Source: Thermoactinomycetaceae bacterium
Lineage (GTDB): Bacteria; Bacillota; Bacilli; Thermoactinomycetales; Thermoactinomycetaceae
DNA: 8,732 bases
Direction of reading: 5' to 3'
NCBI GenBank assembly: GCA_025449475.1
Contig: JANWJM010000118.1
Location: 1-8,732 of the forward strand
Shown here: positions 1-6,080 of the stretch, one piece after another
How positions within the stretch are numbered: the stretch's first letter is position 1
Layout of the letters: each line of letters starts with the position of its first letter
Notes under the pieces: model-generated
What the model was told of the DNA's origin: nothing
Databases searched by the model: none
The model's input: the letters and a program-made list of their open reading frames with translations, nothing else
Position numbers and translations under genes: made by a program

Positions 1-282
1 GAAGGGATTTCAAAAGAGGGAAGTGTCCTAGATATTGCAGCGGAACTGGATATTGTGAAGAAGAGTGGCGCATGGTACTCGTTCGAAGGGGAACGTTTGG
101 GACAAGGGCGTGAAAATGCCAAACAATTCCTCAAAGAAAATCGAGGGATCTATGCCACGATTGAGAACCGCATTCGGGCACATTATGAGCTTCCCCTGAT
201 CCATGTCGAGGAGACAGCAGCGACAAAAGAGGATCAACCCGCTAAAAAAAAGAGGTCAAGAGTCAAAGCGAGTGAGTCATAA
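1..282 (+). CDS. recA: RecA recombinase, C-terminal part (5' end outside window)
   Basis: This is the C-terminal 93 residues of RecA, the ATP-dependent strand-exchange and LexA-coprotease filament protein. The open frame enters at base 1. The first residues (EGISKEGSVLDIAAELDIVK) and the following GAWYS, GERLGQG and REN-AKQFLKEN blocks are typical of the end of the RecA core and its C-terminal domain. The ATPase core, Walker motifs and DNA-binding loops lie upstream of the window. The tail after about residue 68 is a mixed acidic then basic stretch that ends in AKKKRSRVKASES. This differs from the acidic tails of E. coli and B. subtilis RecA. The gene stops with TAA 18 bases before recX, so the two are probably cotranscribed. 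Identity is very secure; the role of the tail is unknown. Confidence 0.97.
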   Translation, partial: EGISKEGSVLDIAAELDIVKKSGAWYSFEGERLGQGRENAKQFLKENRGIYATIENRIRAHYELPLIHVEETAATKEDQPAKKKRSRVKASES

Positions 283-300
283 GTCGGGTGGGGATGATAG

Positions 301-945
301 ATGCATACGATTACAGGGATTCAAAAGGAAAAAAGTTCAGCGAAACAATATCGCATCTATGTAGATGGAGACGATGTCCTCTCGATTCATGAAGATGTAT
401 TGGTCAAATTTGGCTTACATAAAGGGATGATCGTTCAGCCGGATCAACTGATGGAGTGGGCTCGAGAAGATGAGTACATGAAAGTACGTCGGGCGGCTTT
501 TCAATACTTAAAAGTTCGGGCTCGCTCGGTACATGAGGTAAGGGTCTATCTAACTCGAAATGAATGGGATCCGGAGATATGTGAAAGAGTGATTGCCGAA
601 TGTATTGAATGGGGCTATCTGGATGATGAAGCGTTTGCCAAGGCTTGGGTAGCGGAGAGAAGAAAAAGAAAAGGATTGGGAAAGATCCGCTTGAGACAAG
701 AATTGAGAGAGAAAGGGATTTCGCTGGAAAATATCGAAAAAATTCTGATAGATATTGACGAAGATGAAGAGCGCCAGCAGGCAATGGAGATTGCCGAACG
801 GCGCTATCTTCGTATTCAGGATCAGCCTTGGTCGAAGATCGAAAGAAGAATCGGACAATACTTGATGCGCAGAGGTTACTCTTCAAATATGGTATATTCT
901 ATATTATATCAACTTAGAACCCGAAAGATGGATGGGGAGTTATAA
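301..945 (+). CDS. recX: RecX, regulator of RecA
   Basis: A protein of 214 residues that matches the RecX family, helical-repeat proteins that bind RecA filaments and modulate their assembly and ATPase activity. Visible family marks are the region around residues 60-115, with the 'A..YL..R.RS..EVR.YL' pattern followed by 'WGYLDDEAFAKAWV..R' and the 'G..R.R.EL..KGI' block, and a final three-helix module ending near YSILYQL. The length is normal for Firmicutes RecX. The ATG at 301 is preceded by GGTGGGG (287-293) at good spacing. The gene lies 18 bases after recA and 3 bases before the SbcD-like gene, so it sits in the middle of an apparent recA operon. That coupling of RecX with RecA is common and fits its role. 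Confidence 0.95.
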   Translation: MHTITGIQKEKSSAKQYRIYVDGDDVLSIHEDVLVKFGLHKGMIVQPDQLMEWAREDEYMKVRRAAFQYLKVRARSVHEVRVYLTRNEWDPEICERVIAECIEWGYLDDEAFAKAWVAERRKRKGLGKIRLRQELREKGISLENIEKILIDIDEDEERQQAMEIAERRYLRIQDQPWSKIERRIGQYLMRRGYSSNMVYSILYQLRTRKMDGEL

Positions 946-948
946 AAT

Positions 949-1935
949 ATGCGTCTATTATATTTGACAGATACTCATATTCGTGGGACATCTCCGCGAA
1001 GCCGAACGGATGATTTCCCGCAAACGATCAAACGAAAGTTGTGGGAAGTCAAAGAGATAATTCAGCGTGAGAAAGTCGATCTGGTATTACATGGCGGGGA
1101 TGTATTCGATCGTCCAAATCTATCTCCCGCTGTTGTTCGAGATTTTGTTCAGATTTTTCAACAATTTGAGGTTCCAATTTATGCAGTTGCGGGAAATCAT
1201 GATATATATGGACATAATCCATCCACGCTTGATCGAACGATGTTGGGATTGTTGGACACATTAGGAATTATCCAATTGCTTCATGCAGGAGAGCGCGTTC
1301 CGTTTGAAAAAGAGGGGCTTGTGGTTCAACTAAGTGGACAAGCATTCCATCTTGAATTGGATCGGCGCGAGAGTTCGATCGATTATGGGGTCACCAATGA
1401 GATTGGTGCTGATTATTGCATACATATGGTCCATGGCATGTTAGTGGATCGCCCTTTGCCAGAGGGAGTTGCTCATACACTCATTGAGCAATTAAGTTTG
1501 CCGTCCGCCGCTGATATCTTATTGACAGGTCATTATCATGCTGGTTTTCCCATTCAGAAGCAAGGCGGGAATTATATTGTGAATCCAGGAGCGATCGCAA
1601 GGGTCAATAATCATCCGACAGAGATGATGCGCATTCCCCAAATCGTTCTGATTGAGCTGGGTGAATCGATCCACATCCAGCAAATTCCTCTTTCTTCAGC
1701 AGAAGATGGAGAAGCGGTCTTGGATCGAACCTATCTGGAACAAACGGCATATCGTCAAAAGCAACTGGCTTCGTTTGTCCAAGAGATTCAAGCGGTGAGC
1801 GAATTCCAATTGCTGGATTTTCCGGAAATGATCGAAGAAATTTCGCGTTCCACCGATATCGAGCCAGCGGTGAAACAGGAGACGCTGCGTCGAATTGCTG
1901 CTGTGCAAGAGGCAGAAGGGGATGAATGGGAATGA
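949..1935 (+). CDS. SbcD/Mre11-like metallophosphoesterase (DNA exonuclease subunit)
   Basis: A 328-residue calcineurin-type metallophosphoesterase of the SbcD/Mre11 group, the Mn-dependent nuclease partner of SbcC/Rad50-type ATPases in DNA end processing. The metal-binding motifs are all present in order: D8-x-H10 (TDTHIRG), G50-D51-VFDR, G82-N83-H84-D85, H162 (MVHG) and G194-H195-Y-H197. The region after about residue 230 is the short capping and partner-binding part. The protein is shorter than E. coli or B. subtilis SbcD (near 390-400 residues) and is more like phage and prophage SbcD-like proteins. GGGGAG (934-939) serves as ribosome site. The 3' end overlaps the SbcC-like gene, so translation of the two was probably coupled. 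The nuclease itself looks intact, although its ATPase partner is interrupted. I leave the symbol blank because it may not be the orthologue of housekeeping sbcD. Confidence 0.88.
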   Translation: MRLLYLTDTHIRGTSPRSRTDDFPQTIKRKLWEVKEIIQREKVDLVLHGGDVFDRPNLSPAVVRDFVQIFQQFEVPIYAVAGNHDIYGHNPSTLDRTMLGLLDTLGIIQLLHAGERVPFEKEGLVVQLSGQAFHLELDRRESSIDYGVTNEIGADYCIHMVHGMLVDRPLPEGVAHTLIEQLSLPSAADILLTGHYHAGFPIQKQGGNYIVNPGAIARVNNHPTEMMRIPQIVLIELGESIHIQQIPLSSAEDGEAVLDRTYLEQTAYRQKQLASFVQEIQAVSEFQLLDFPEMIEEISRSTDIEPAVKQETLRRIAAVQEAEGDEWE

Positions 1936-2543
1936 ATCATTTTCGCAAGCTGATCATCGAGAATTTCCAATCCCATGAATACACGGAGATCGATTTTGTC
2001 CCCGGATTAAATGTATTTGTGGGACCTTCAGATAGTGGAAAGAGTTCAATTCTTCGAGCGTTGAGGTGGGTATTGTTTAACCAGCCGCGGGGAAAGGATT
2101 TTATTCGGACAGGTGCAGCGAAATGTCAGGTGCGTTTGATTTTTGATGATGGAACAGAGATTATTCGAGTTCGTGGAAAATCCATCAATCGCTATATTCG
2201 GCGGGCAGCAGATGGTGAGGAAGAGGTGTATGAGAGTTTTGGACAAGGTCCACATCCAATGATTATCCAAGCTCATCAAATGATTCCCTTGAAGTGGGAC
2301 CAAAAAGAGACTTTGTTACAATTTGGCTCACAGCTCGAAGGTCCTTTTCTACTATCGGAATCCGGAGGTTCAAAAGCGAAACTGATCGGTCGAATTAGTG
2401 GGGCTCACTGGATGGATCTTGCGTTAAAAGAAGCGACACGTGAGCGAAATCAGTTGTTGAGTGAGATGCGGCAGGTGGAACAGCAAAAGGAGTCGATCGA
2501 GGAGAGGTTACAACCTTATCAAGATGTTCCACAGTTAGAGTAA
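1926..2543 (+). CDS. SbcC-like fragment 1: N-terminal ATPase lobe
   Basis: This open piece gives 205 residues before TAA. It has the N-terminal ABC/SMC lobe: a first strand 'KLIIENFQSHEYTEIDF', Walker A GPSDSGKSS (33-41), and a Q-loop region ending in GPFLLSESGGSKAK, a pattern I associate with phage-type SbcC-like ATPases. From about residue 160 it enters a coiled coil, and the stop falls just after a VPQLE motif that recurs later in the coil. AAGGGG (1916-1921) is the likely ribosome site. It is listed separately because an automated annotation would call it a gene; alone it lacks Walker B and the signature, so it could not form a complete ATPase site. Confidence 0.55.
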   Translation: MGMNHFRKLIIENFQSHEYTEIDFVPGLNVFVGPSDSGKSSILRALRWVLFNQPRGKDFIRTGAAKCQVRLIFDDGTEIIRVRGKSINRYIRRAADGEEEVYESFGQGPHPMIIQAHQMIPLKWDQKETLLQFGSQLEGPFLLSESGGSKAKLIGRISGAHWMDLALKEATRERNQLLSEMRQVEQQKESIEERLQPYQDVPQLE

Positions 2544-2546
2544 AGG

Positions 2547-3440
2547 ATGCATAGGTCTGCCGCAATTTATCAACGAACAAAAGAAGCAAAGCAAAGGTTA
2601 GAGAGGTTAACGCGTTTATCGAGACAGTTAGAAACGATCCGCAATGAGCAAGAGAAGCAGAAAGAGCTGTTAGCACTCTTTCAGCGCTTACTTGAGCTTG
2701 AACACAGACATTGGAAAAATGAACAACAGATTTATTTCTTGCGTCGCTTGAACCAACTTTCTCTGAAGTGGAAGAGGGTTCAAGGAGAAATGCGCCAAAC
2801 TCAGGATGTTTTACAACAGACTGAAGATCTTTCAGAGGCAGAATCTATATATCTTTATATGAGTGAGCAAAGCGAGAAAAGAAATCGTTTGAAACAGATT
2901 TTCCGCCGCTGGGATCACAATCAAACGGTAACAAGGGCGACACGAAAAACGCTCCATTTGCTGAAAGAGGTTCCTCAGTTGAGCAAAGAGTATGAACAAT
3001 TACAGAATCTGATCCAACGGTTTCAGCAGCTTCAACAAAATTACACTTCTTTGCTCCAAATAAGGGAGGTCAAAGAAAAGTACAGTCATCGGGTTTTAGC
3101 GATGGAGTCCGTGATGATCTGGTCAGCGGAGAAGCTTCCAGAACTTGAACAACACTTTGCTCGATACCACCGGTTGACAGAAGTGTTGGAAAGGTACCGA
3201 CAAAATCAAAAAAGTTTATCGATTGGTCACGATTATTTGCAACAACGCGTTCAAGATATCGAGGAAATCTCGCATGAATACATGGAGTTGTTAAAGCTGT
3301 CAGGACGGTGTCCCACTTGTGGTTCTCCGGTCAGTGCTTCACTTCTCGAACATTTAGAACAGGAGCTTTGTGGAGGTGGAAAGTATGCAGCAGTTGGAAG
3401 AGCAGATGAAAGCGGTGAAAGAAAAATTAGAAAAGGCTAA
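2547..3440 (+). CDS. SbcC-like fragment 2: coiled coil with zinc hook
   Basis: This piece continues in the same frame as fragment 1; only the TAA and one Arg codon separate them. Its 297 residues are nearly all coiled coil rich in Gln, Glu, Arg and Leu. They end in the zinc-hook motif CPTCG (Cys 255 and 258), the apex by which Rad50-type dimers join through zinc. After about residue 276 (ELCGGG) the frame becomes false: the last 20 or so residues are an out-of-frame tail, while the true continuation is one frame over. An ATG follows the stop by 3 bases, so reinitiation is imaginable, but there is no separate well-spaced ribosome site. Confidence 0.5.
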   Translation: MHRSAAIYQRTKEAKQRLERLTRLSRQLETIRNEQEKQKELLALFQRLLELEHRHWKNEQQIYFLRRLNQLSLKWKRVQGEMRQTQDVLQQTEDLSEAESIYLYMSEQSEKRNRLKQIFRRWDHNQTVTRATRKTLHLLKEVPQLSKEYEQLQNLIQRFQQLQQNYTSLLQIREVKEKYSHRVLAMESVMIWSAEKLPELEQHFARYHRLTEVLERYRQNQKSLSIGHDYLQQRVQDIEEISHEYMELLKLSGRCPTCGSPVSASLLEHLEQELCGGGKYAAVGRADESGERKIRKG

Positions 3441-3630
3441 AAATATGCGGTATAAGGCGGAAGCACGGTTAGAAACGTTGGAAAGGGAAGAGAAGCAGAT
3501 TTTACAGGAATTAGAAGAATTAAATGTAGAGCCGCATCAATTGGAAGAGGAGATCCAACGGTTAGAGAAGCAGATCACGGAAGAGATCGATCGGATCTGG
3601 GAACTTCTTCCTTCGGAGTTGAAAGAGTGA
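3370..3630 (+). CDS. SbcC-like fragment 3: return coiled coil after the hook
   Basis: This short frame gives 86 residues from GTG 3370, or 81 from ATG 3385. It is a highly charged heptad-type coil (MQQLEEQMKAVKEKLEKA onward) that fits the return arm after the zinc hook. The ATG at 3385 has an excellent ribosome site, GGAGGTG at 3372-3378, six bases upstream. The same bases also encode a Gly-Gly-Gly turn in the frame of fragment 2, so the site may be accidental. The piece ends at TGA 3628-3630, one base before the ATG of fragment 4. It has no catalytic motif of its own. Confidence 0.45.
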   Translation: MEVESMQQLEEQMKAVKEKLEKAKNMRYKAEARLETLEREEKQILQELEELNVEPHQLEEEIQRLEKQITEEIDRIWELLPSELKE

Positions 3631-3631
3631 G

Positions 3632-4297
3632 ATGAGCTGGTCTAAACTAAAAGAAGCGCTTTCTCATGCACAAGAGGAATTGATGAGAAAAAAGGCACAA
3701 AGAGATGTTTTGCTGGATGAGAAAAAAAGGGTTGAAGAAAAATGGCATGCTTTGGAGCAAAAACGAGAATTGTTAGAAAAAGTACGGATTTTGCTTCAAC
3801 AGACAGCAGATCATGCACGCCAACAAGCGAAAGAACAACTAGAGACCACTGTCACAAGGGCTCTTCAGTATGTATTTGGTCCATCCTTCCGCTTTGAAAT
3901 TGACTTACAAGAACATGGCGGAAATCCTTCAGCGGAGTTTTATGTTGTGACAGAATGGGATGGGAAAGTGATACGCAACAAACCTCAGGATGCACGAGGC
4001 GGTGGGGTTATCGACTTATTGTCCCTTGCGTTAAGGGTTGCCTTGATTGAATCGATGACCCCGCGTGTTCAAGGGCCGATCATTTTAGACGAGCCAGGAA
4101 AACATGTGAGTGAGGATTATGTGGGTCCATTTGTCGAATTAATTAAATCGCTCAGTGATACGTTTCAGCGTCAAATTATCATGGTCACACACAATACTGA
4201 TTTGACAGAATCTGCGGATTTGGCATTTGATGTTCGTTTATATAAAGGGAAGTCAATTGTTCGAAAACCGCGTCTCCTTGACAATGGGAATGAGTAA
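3632..4297 (+). CDS. SbcC-like fragment 4: C-terminal ATPase lobe
   Basis: This piece has 221 residues. Residues 1-75 are the end of the return coil and the rest is the C-terminal ABC lobe. The signature region is ARGGGVIDLLS (121-131), Walker B with the catalytic Glu is PIILDEPGKHVS (149-160, Glu 154), and the switch His is in MVTHNTD (His 187). These pair with the Walker A on fragment 1 in the intact family. The ATG lies one base after the TGA of fragment 3, a spacing compatible with coupled restart, but the nearest purine-rich ribosome site (GGAG at 3615-3618) is rather far. All motifs are intact, which argues against old decay. Confidence 0.5.
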   Translation: MSWSKLKEALSHAQEELMRKKAQRDVLLDEKKRVEEKWHALEQKRELLEKVRILLQQTADHARQQAKEQLETTVTRALQYVFGPSFRFEIDLQEHGGNPSAEFYVVTEWDGKVIRNKPQDARGGGVIDLLSLALRVALIESMTPRVQGPIILDEPGKHVSEDYVGPFVELIKSLSDTFQRQIIMVTHNTDLTESADLAFDVRLYKGKSIVRKPRLLDNGNE

Positions 4298-4313
4298 ATA
4301 ATAAAATTATCAT

Positions 4314-4342
4314 GTATCTTTTTTGGGAAAAAATAGAGATAC
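4314..4342 (+). other. AT-rich hairpin after the SbcC-like gene
   Basis: GTATC (4314-4318) pairs with GATAC (4338-4342), and TTTTTT (4319-4324) pairs with AAAAAA (4328-4333) around a GGG loop. A TAGA bulge lies on the 3' side. No T tract follows, so it is not a standard terminator; it may only protect the mRNA end or be chance in AT-rich DNA. Confidence 0.25.
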
Positions 4343-4390
4343 CTCTGATTCCTATTTGCGTGAATGAATGTGTGAAAACGTTGTGGCTGG

Positions 4391-4419
4391 TTGACAGCTA
4401 TCTGGTATAGCCAAACATG
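4391..4419 (+). promoter_or_regulatory. Possible weak promoter upstream of rny
   Basis: A perfect TTGACA stands at 4391-4396. The best hexamer at 16-base spacing is AAACAT (4413-4418), a poor -10 match. A better TATAGC at 4406 is too close. It lies upstream of the terminator at 4433, so if real its transcripts would have to pass that hairpin. Low confidence. Confidence 0.2.
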
Positions 4420-4432
4420 AAGGGTAAGCGCA

Positions 4433-4463
4433 AAGACCGAACCAACGCTCGGTCTTGTTTTTT
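4433..4463 (+). terminator. Intrinsic terminator between the SbcC-like gene and rny
   Basis: An 8-bp stem AAGACCGA (4433-4440) pairs with TCGGTCTT (4449-4456) around an 8-base loop, and G plus six T residues (4457-4463) follow. It ends the recA-recX-sbcDC-like transcript and sits 25 bases before the rny start. Because it is so close to rny, with no promoter visible after it, rny expression may depend on partial readthrough. The hairpin may also act as an attenuator. Confidence 0.8.
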
Positions 4464-4474
4464 CATAAAGCAAA

Positions 4475-4483
4475 GGGAGGTGA
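4475..4483 (+). promoter_or_regulatory. Strong ribosome binding site that fixes the rny TTG start
   Basis: GGGAGGTGA lies seven bases (from the end of GGAGG) before TTG 4488. The only nearby in-frame ATG (4500) is 19 bases away and the TTG at 4455 is inside the terminator, so TTG 4488 is the best start. Confidence 0.8.
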
Positions 4484-4487
4484 GCTC

Positions 4488-6032
4488 TTGGTTCTGAGTA
4501 TGGCTCACATCGCTCTGCTAAGTGTCTCGCTGGTGATCGGTGTTTCTGTTGGATATTGGATACGAAAATTGATGGCAGAGGCACGAATTGGAAGCGCTGA
4601 GAGAGAGGCGAAAACGATTCTTGAAAAAGCTGAGAAAGAATCGGAAGCACTGAAAAAGGAAAAGATCATTGAAGCACGAGATGAAGTTCACCAGCTTCGC
4701 AGTGAAGCGGAGAAAGAGATACGCGAACAGCGGAGCGAGTTATCAAGGATTGAGAGACGGCTGAACCAAAAAGAAGAAACGCTTGAACGAAAGCAACAGG
4801 TCATCGAACAACGTGATGAAGAGCTAACAAAACAAAAACAGAAATTAAAACAACAACAGCAAGCTATCGAGCAGCTATACCAAGAACAGACAAAGGAAAT
4901 GGAGCGTATTTCCGGGTTGTCTACCGAAGAAGCAAAAGAGTTGATAATCTCCAAATTAAAAAATGAGATGAAACATGAAACCGCACAAATCATCAAAGAT
5001 ATGGAACAAGAAGCGATTGAAGAAGGAGACAAACGGGCGCGAAAAATTTTATCTCTGGCCATTCAGCGTTTGGCAGCGGATCATGTCGCTGAAACGACTG
5101 TTTCAGTGGTTAATTTACCCAATGATGAAATGAAAGGACGCATCATTGGTCGAGAAGGACGAAATATTCGTACGTTAGAGACGCTGACGGGAATCGATTT
5201 GATTATTGACGATACACCAGAAGCGGTAATTCTGTCAGGGTTTGATCCGATTCGAAGAGAAGTGGCGCGTGTCGCACTTGAAAAACTTGTAGCGGATGGA
5301 CGGATTCATCCTGCGCGGATTGAAGAGATGGTTGAAAAGTCGAAGCGAGATGTGGATGAGCGAATACGGGAGTATGGTGAACAAGCTACCTTTGAAACAG
5401 GAGTGCACGGACTGCATCCTGATTTGATCAAAATTGTGGGTCGGTTGAAGTTTCGTACCAGTTATGGTCAAAATGTCTTAAAGCATTCCATGGAAGTGGC
5501 TCATCTAGCAGGATTGCTCGCGGCAGAGTTGAGAGAAGATATTCACTTGGCTAAACGAGCGGGATTGATCCACGATATTGGAAAAGCAATCGATCATGAA
5601 ATCGAGGGATCGCATGTAGAAATTGGCGTGGAGTTAGCGAAAAAATATAATGAACATCCAGTCGTAATCAATAGCATTGCTTCGCATCATGGCGATGTTG
5701 AAGCTACGAGTGTGATTGCTGTTTTGGTTCGCGCTGCTGATGCTCTCTCTGCAGCACGACCTGGGGCGCGTCGTGAGACATTGGAAGCGTATATTAAGCG
5801 ATTAGAGAAGCTAGAAGAGATTTGTGAATCCTTTGAAGGAGTCGAGAAATCGTATGCTATTCAAGCTGGTCGTGAATGTCGGATCATTGTTCGGCCAGAA
5901 GAGGTCGATGATGCGGGAGCGGTAGGTTTAGCGAGAGAGATTACGAAACAAATCGAGAATCAATTGGATTATCCCGGTCATATTAAAGTAACCGTTATTC
6001 GTGAAACGCGAGCAGTTGAATATGCAAAATAA
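4488..6032 (+). CDS. rny: Ribonuclease Y
   Basis: RNase Y is the membrane-anchored endoribonuclease that starts bulk mRNA decay and many processing steps in Firmicutes. From TTG 4488 the protein has 514 residues, close to the 520 of B. subtilis. The domains stand in the family order: a membrane helix at about 6-25 (AHIALLSVSLVIGVSVGYWI), a long charged coiled coil to about 205, a KH RNA-binding domain at about 206-275 with GRIIGREGRN (from Gly 217), and an HD domain. The HD residues are His 333 (HSMEVAHL), His 362-Asp 363 (LIHDIGK) and His 400-His 401 (ASHHGD), all intact. The gene is flanked by terminators on both sides and followed by ymdB, its usual neighbour. An extended start at 4455 is possible by frame but lies in the terminator and lacks a ribosome site. 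Confidence 0.96.
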   Translation: MVLSMAHIALLSVSLVIGVSVGYWIRKLMAEARIGSAEREAKTILEKAEKESEALKKEKIIEARDEVHQLRSEAEKEIREQRSELSRIERRLNQKEETLERKQQVIEQRDEELTKQKQKLKQQQQAIEQLYQEQTKEMERISGLSTEEAKELIISKLKNEMKHETAQIIKDMEQEAIEEGDKRARKILSLAIQRLAADHVAETTVSVVNLPNDEMKGRIIGREGRNIRTLETLTGIDLIIDDTPEAVILSGFDPIRREVARVALEKLVADGRIHPARIEEMVEKSKRDVDERIREYGEQATFETGVHGLHPDLIKIVGRLKFRTSYGQNVLKHSMEVAHLAGLLAAELREDIHLAKRAGLIHDIGKAIDHEIEGSHVEIGVELAKKYNEHPVVINSIASHHGDVEATSVIAVLVRAADALSAARPGARRETLEAYIKRLEKLEEICESFEGVEKSYAIQAGRECRIIVRPEEVDDAGAVGLAREITKQIENQLDYPGHIKVTVIRETRAVEYAK

Positions 6033-6060
6033 AGTGGCTGGATGCCGCTTTATTTTTTTT
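6031..6060 (+). terminator. Intrinsic terminator overlapping the rny stop
   Basis: AAAGTGGC (6031-6038) pairs with GCCGCTTT (6044-6051), with one G-U pair and a 5-base loop, followed by A and eight T residues (6053-6060). The stem begins inside the rny TAA, so ribosomes ending rny would cover its 5' arm. Since ymdB begins 21 bases later with no obvious promoter, the hairpin probably reduces rather than abolishes transcription into ymdB. Confidence 0.8.
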
Positions 6061-6080
6061 AAACAGATGGAGGCAGTTCA

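Larger units (their letters stand above)
1926..4297 (+). pseudogene. SbcC/Rad50-like ATPase, interrupted at three places
   Basis: A Rad50/SbcC-like SMC-type ATPase split over three reading states. Walker A (GPSDSGKSS, residues 33-41) and the family block LEGPFLLSESGG stand at the N-terminal end. A coiled coil with a CPTCG zinc hook (Cys codons at 3309 and 3318) follows. The C-terminal lobe has the RGGGVIDLLS signature, the LDEPGKHVS Walker B and the MVTHN switch histidine. The breaks are an in-frame TAA at 2541-2543 and two one-base surpluses, near 3380-3382 and near 3628. Ignoring the TAA and removing two bases restores 789 residues. The start is ATG 1926 or ATG 1932; the latter gives an ATGA overlap with the nuclease stop. 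Everything else is conserved, so the damage is recent, is a sequence error, or the gene is made as coupled pieces. With the upstream nuclease it would form an SbcCD/Mre11-Rad50-type complex. Confidence 0.75.

Noticed and set aside
404..886. Minus-strand open frame of 160 codons opposite recX
   Set aside because: It is fully antisense to a well-recognised gene, resembles no family and has no ribosome site that stands out; it is a shadow of recX codon use.
882..910. TTCAAA / TATATC at 17-base spacing in the end of recX as a promoter for the SbcD-like gene
   Set aside because: Both hexamers are only 4/6 matches, the bases are explained by conserved RecX codons (MVYSILYQL), and the tight 3-base gap suggests operon transcription.
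4455..4487. Upstream-extended start for rny at TTG 4455
   Set aside because: It would start inside the 3' arm of the terminator and lacks a ribosome site; TTG 4488 has an excellent one and gives the normal family length.
4171..4650. Minus-strand open frame of 159 codons across the gap between the SbcC-like gene and rny
   Set aside because: It runs through two conserved coding ends and a terminator on the other strand, and its product resembles nothing known to me.
4688..5062. Minus-strand frame rich in Cys, Ser and Phe opposite rny
   Set aside because: Its composition is the mirror of the charged coiled coil of RNase Y; no gene-like features.
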